Positions 20,570 through 22,181 of a stretch of 22,181 bases of DNA are shown here, in pieces; the stretch's first letter is position 1, and each line of letters opens with the position of its first letter. The stretch lies in IMG/VR virus record IMGVR_UViG_3300035670_005291, positions 1 to 22,181 of that record. The stretch is one strand, 5' to 3'. The stretch is from a virus. A program made the position numbers and the translations under genes. The notes under the pieces were generated by a model that searched no databases, had not been told where the DNA came from, and worked only from the letters and a program-made list of their open reading frames with translations.

Positions 20570-20752
20570 TTATTTATCCAAAATATCAAATGCAGCCTTA
20601 TTGGCTAAATAAGTTCTTTCTGGATTCTTTTCATTGTATACACGAATGAAGTCCATACCCCCTTGAGTATAAACATCTTCTAAATCTTTCGTGAATACAA
20701 TATCGTTCGTATATTTATTTTTCAAACGGACAAATTTTTCTTGTAGTTCCAT
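20570..20752 (-). CDS. Hypothetical 60-aa protein after regA
   Basis: A 60-residue protein, MELQEKFVRLKNKYTNDIVF followed by EDVYTQGGMDFIRVYNEKNPERTY and a helical end. ATG 20752 lies 2 nt after the regA stop, so it is probably co-translated. I do not recognise a defined family. The length, spacing and codon use are those of a real phage gene. Its stop overlaps the late-like box of hsp20. Confidence 0.68.
   Translation of the reverse strand: MELQEKFVRLKNKYTNDIVFTKDLEDVYTQGGMDFIRVYNEKNPERTYLANKAAFDILDK
20571..20578 (-). promoter_or_regulatory. Possible late promoter GATAAATA for hsp20
   Basis: Minus-strand GATAAATA matches 7 of 8 bases of the T4 late box. It overlaps the end of the 60-residue gene and lies upstream of the hsp20 leader hairpin. 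Chance matches at this level are common, so this is tentative. Confidence 0.3.
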
Positions 20753-20754
20753 AA

Positions 20755-21171
20755 TTAGTACTCAATTTTTTTCTTTCCAATTGTGTATTTACTCTGCAAA
20801 TCCCATTCGTCTTTTTCTTTATAAGAGATAATTTTTATCTGATGTAGTGGAGCTAAATTTCCTTCAATTTTCTCTTTTTCATCTTTAAAAATTTTAAGTA
20901 ATCCCCATTCTTCCAAAAGGGTTACTATGGCATTTCTTCGTTGTATGTCATTGTCAGTAATCGTAGACATCTTACCATCTAATTTAAATAGTTCTTTAAA
21001 ATGTAGTATAACATAACGACCCTGCTTATGCAATATGTGACAAGACTGATATAGAACTTTCTCCTTTCTCGATGAAACTCCAATTCTAGTTAAAGTTTCC
21101 CTGACTTTTAAAAAGGCATCTTCATTCTCTAGTTCAATCTCAACACCCACTCCTTTAAAAATATCTTCCAT
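20755..21171 (-). CDS. regA: RegA translational repressor
   Basis: A 138-residue RNA-binding protein that blocks ribosome binding on several early phage messages, including its own and that of gene 44 in T4. The segment FLKVRETLTRIGV, then KEKVLYQSCHILHKQGRYVILHFKELFKLDGK, is nearly the same as in T4 RegA (122 residues), followed by RRNAIVTLLEEWGLL and DEWDLQSKYTIGKKK. A small N-terminal extension (MEDIFKGVG) accounts for the greater length. ATG 21171 is 1 nt after the gp62 stop with AAGGA upstream. An exact TATAAATA at 21358-21365 lies inside gene 62, but is probably chance. Confidence 0.95.
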   Translation of the reverse strand: MEDIFKGVGVEIELENEDAFLKVRETLTRIGVSSRKEKVLYQSCHILHKQGRYVILHFKELFKLDGKMSTITDNDIQRRNAIVTLLEEWGLLKIFKDEKEKIEGNLAPLHQIKIISYKEKDEWDLQSKYTIGKKKIEY

Positions 21172-21172
21172 A

Positions 21173-21559
21173 TCATTTCCTTAATCCACCCGTAAGGGTT
21201 TGTTCTTTTAGTTTTTGGATCTCTTCTTTGCTTAGTAGACTTAAAGCCTCTAGTGCTTTAGTATCTGAATAGCCATAGGCTGTTTTGATAAATGATATGT
21301 CATCGTTTTCTTCAGATTTTGCCCACTTCACATATGGTCTTTTTTTAGACCTGACTGTATTTATAAAAAAATCATTTTGAAGTTTTTTATCTATGAAATG
21401 ACGCCTGTTCATCTCATTTGCATACAATACAGTATCGAAATGATAAGATAAAGACCTGTTTACAATAAAAGGAGAATAGTTTTTCTCAGATTCTTCATCA
21501 ACAATAAGATTCTTTTTGCCATAAAGTATCTCATTTACATAGTCAAATACTTTAGGCAT
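21173..21559 (-). CDS. 62: Clamp loader small subunit gp62
   Basis: A 128-residue protein in the exact place of T4 gene 62, between 44 and regA. It fits the shorter gp62 of marine T4-like phages (T4 gp62 is 187): SPFIVNRSLSYHFDTVLYANEMN, RPYKWAK-like PYVKWAKSEE, YGYSDTKALEALSLLSKEEI and a final GGLRK. With gp44 it loads the gp45 sliding clamp on DNA. Only one base separates it from the gp44 stop. It carries no ATPase motif, as expected. Confidence 0.9.
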   Translation of the reverse strand: MPKVFDYVNEILYGKKNLIVDEESEKNYSPFIVNRSLSYHFDTVLYANEMNRRHFIDKKLQNDFFINTVRSKKRPYVKWAKSEENDDISFIKTAYGYSDTKALEALSLLSKEEIQKLKEQTLTGGLRK

Positions 21560-21560
21560 A

Positions 21561-22181
21561 TTAATCTTTCAACTCACAATTAACCATGATCTCAGTCAGA
21601 CATGCAACAAGATTGATTTCACTATCAGCCACAAATGCTTGCTTATATTGATAGTCAGCAAGTATCAGAACTGCCTGTGGAATCGAAGCAGGTTTCATAA
21701 CATCATACAGAGAATCATAAATCTGGCGAAAGACTGTATTTGAATCATAATCACCAGTGGCAACCCACTTGCGAATAGAACCAAAATCTTTCTCTTTAAT
21801 GTACTTTACGATTTCAGTAATGTTTACATTGGCAATTTGTGCAAGTATACCTGTATCGATTTTACCAAACTGGGAGTAACGCTGCAACTCGTTTAGCACA
21901 CGACGAAAATCGGGAAAGTACTTTTTGACTAATTCTGCAATTACAGGTTCATCATAGTCAATTTTTTCACTTTGCAAAATTGATTGAATTCTCTTAAAGA
22001 ACGATGCAGCCATCTTAGCCTTCTCACCATTCTTTAAATTGAATTCTACAACTGCACAACGAGAATGTAATGGTTCTATGATACGATTCTTGTAATTACA
22101 GGTAAAGATAAAAGAACAGTTACCTGAGAACTCTTCGATTGCATTACGCAAAGCAGGTTGAGTAGAATTTGGATTAAGATA
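21561..22181 (-). CDS. 44: Clamp loader large subunit gp44, 5'-truncated
   Basis: The C-terminal 206 residues of the AAA+ ATPase gp44; the frame is open to the window end, so the Walker motifs are outside. NSTQPALRNAIEEFSGNCSFIFTCN is the sensor 1 region, and PLHSRCAVVEF holds the SRC arginine finger typical of clamp loaders. FPDFRRVLNELQRYS is the sensor 2-like helix seen in T4 gp44 (FPDFRKTIGELDSYS). The last 90 residues are the oligomerisation collar domain. An internal TTG at 22151 is not the start. Confidence 0.95.
   Translation of the reverse strand, partial: YLNPNSTQPALRNAIEEFSGNCSFIFTCNYKNRIIEPLHSRCAVVEFNLKNGEKAKMAASFFKRIQSILQSEKIDYDEPVIAELVKKYFPDFRRVLNELQRYSQFGKIDTGILAQIANVNITEIVKYIKEKDFGSIRKWVATGDYDSNTVFRQIYDSLYDVMKPASIPQAVLILADYQYKQAFVADSEINLVACLTEIMVNCELKD

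Noticed and set aside
21180-21200. Hairpin ACCC/GGGT near the end of gene 62 as a terminator
   Set aside because: Only four or five base pairs, within the coding region and without a following U-tract.
21358-21365. TATAAATA inside gene 62 as a regA late promoter
   Set aside because: It is 187 nt before regA inside a conserved coding region, and this octamer is expected a few times per strand by chance.

Overview
The window is a segment of a T4-like myovirus genome. Every gene I can support lies on the minus strand, so transcription runs from high to low coordinates. The order 44-62-regA ... 43 ... uvsX ... 41 is the replication order of T4 and of T4-like marine and freshwater phages. DNA is AT-rich, genes are packed with many ATGA or TAATG stop/start overlaps, and clear AGGAG-type ribosome sites precede many starts. 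No tRNA, CRISPR array, transposase or integrase was seen. The host is not proven: the PstS and rubrerythrin look most like proteobacterial, possibly low-GC freshwater betaproteobacterial, proteins (inference from recalled family sequences).

In transcription order, right to left. (1) 22181-20570: clamp loader large subunit (gp44, cut by the window end), clamp loader small subunit (gp62), the translational repressor RegA and a 60-residue unknown. (2) 20578-18747: a short Hsp20 unit closed by a strong UUCG-loop terminator, then a 61-residue unknown, dCMP deaminase, an AbrB-like protein and an M15 peptidase that may be the endolysin. (3) 18682-16955: an accessory cassette of pstS (TTG start, signal peptide), a 38-residue microgene, rubrerythrin, a 65-nt structured element with its own TATAAATA box, and a MazG-like hydrolase. 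(4) 16581-8172: the replication and recombination core, with two small conserved proteins, DNA polymerase gp43, a four-helix membrane protein with a coiled coil, UvsX, a conserved 106-residue protein, helicase gp41, a 2OG-Fe(II) oxygenase and an amino-type DNA methyltransferase. (5) 8142-1: a late/virion module with a ligase-like KxDG protein, a 90-residue conserved protein, a glycosyltransferase and sugar epimerase pair, a large nucleotidyltransferase-kinase fusion, a DUF6321-type protein, a 422-residue structural protein and a truncated Lys/Glu-rich protein.

The most interesting signals are as follows. Three late proteins, two of them apparent enzymes, start with peptides like the T4 capsid-targeting sequence (I/L-x-E at residues 8-10), suggesting they are packaged in the head and perhaps injected. 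A 103-codon reading frame with a strong ribosome site lies wholly inside the fusion gene in another frame. The methyltransferase and the DNA polymerase end in nearly the same peptide (LDSFFA and LDSFFS), a probable sliding-clamp-binding tail. A compact RNA element follows a TATAAATA box between rubrerythrin and mazG. Exact TATAAATA matches are expected a few times per strand by chance at this base composition, so promoter calls rest on position as well as sequence.
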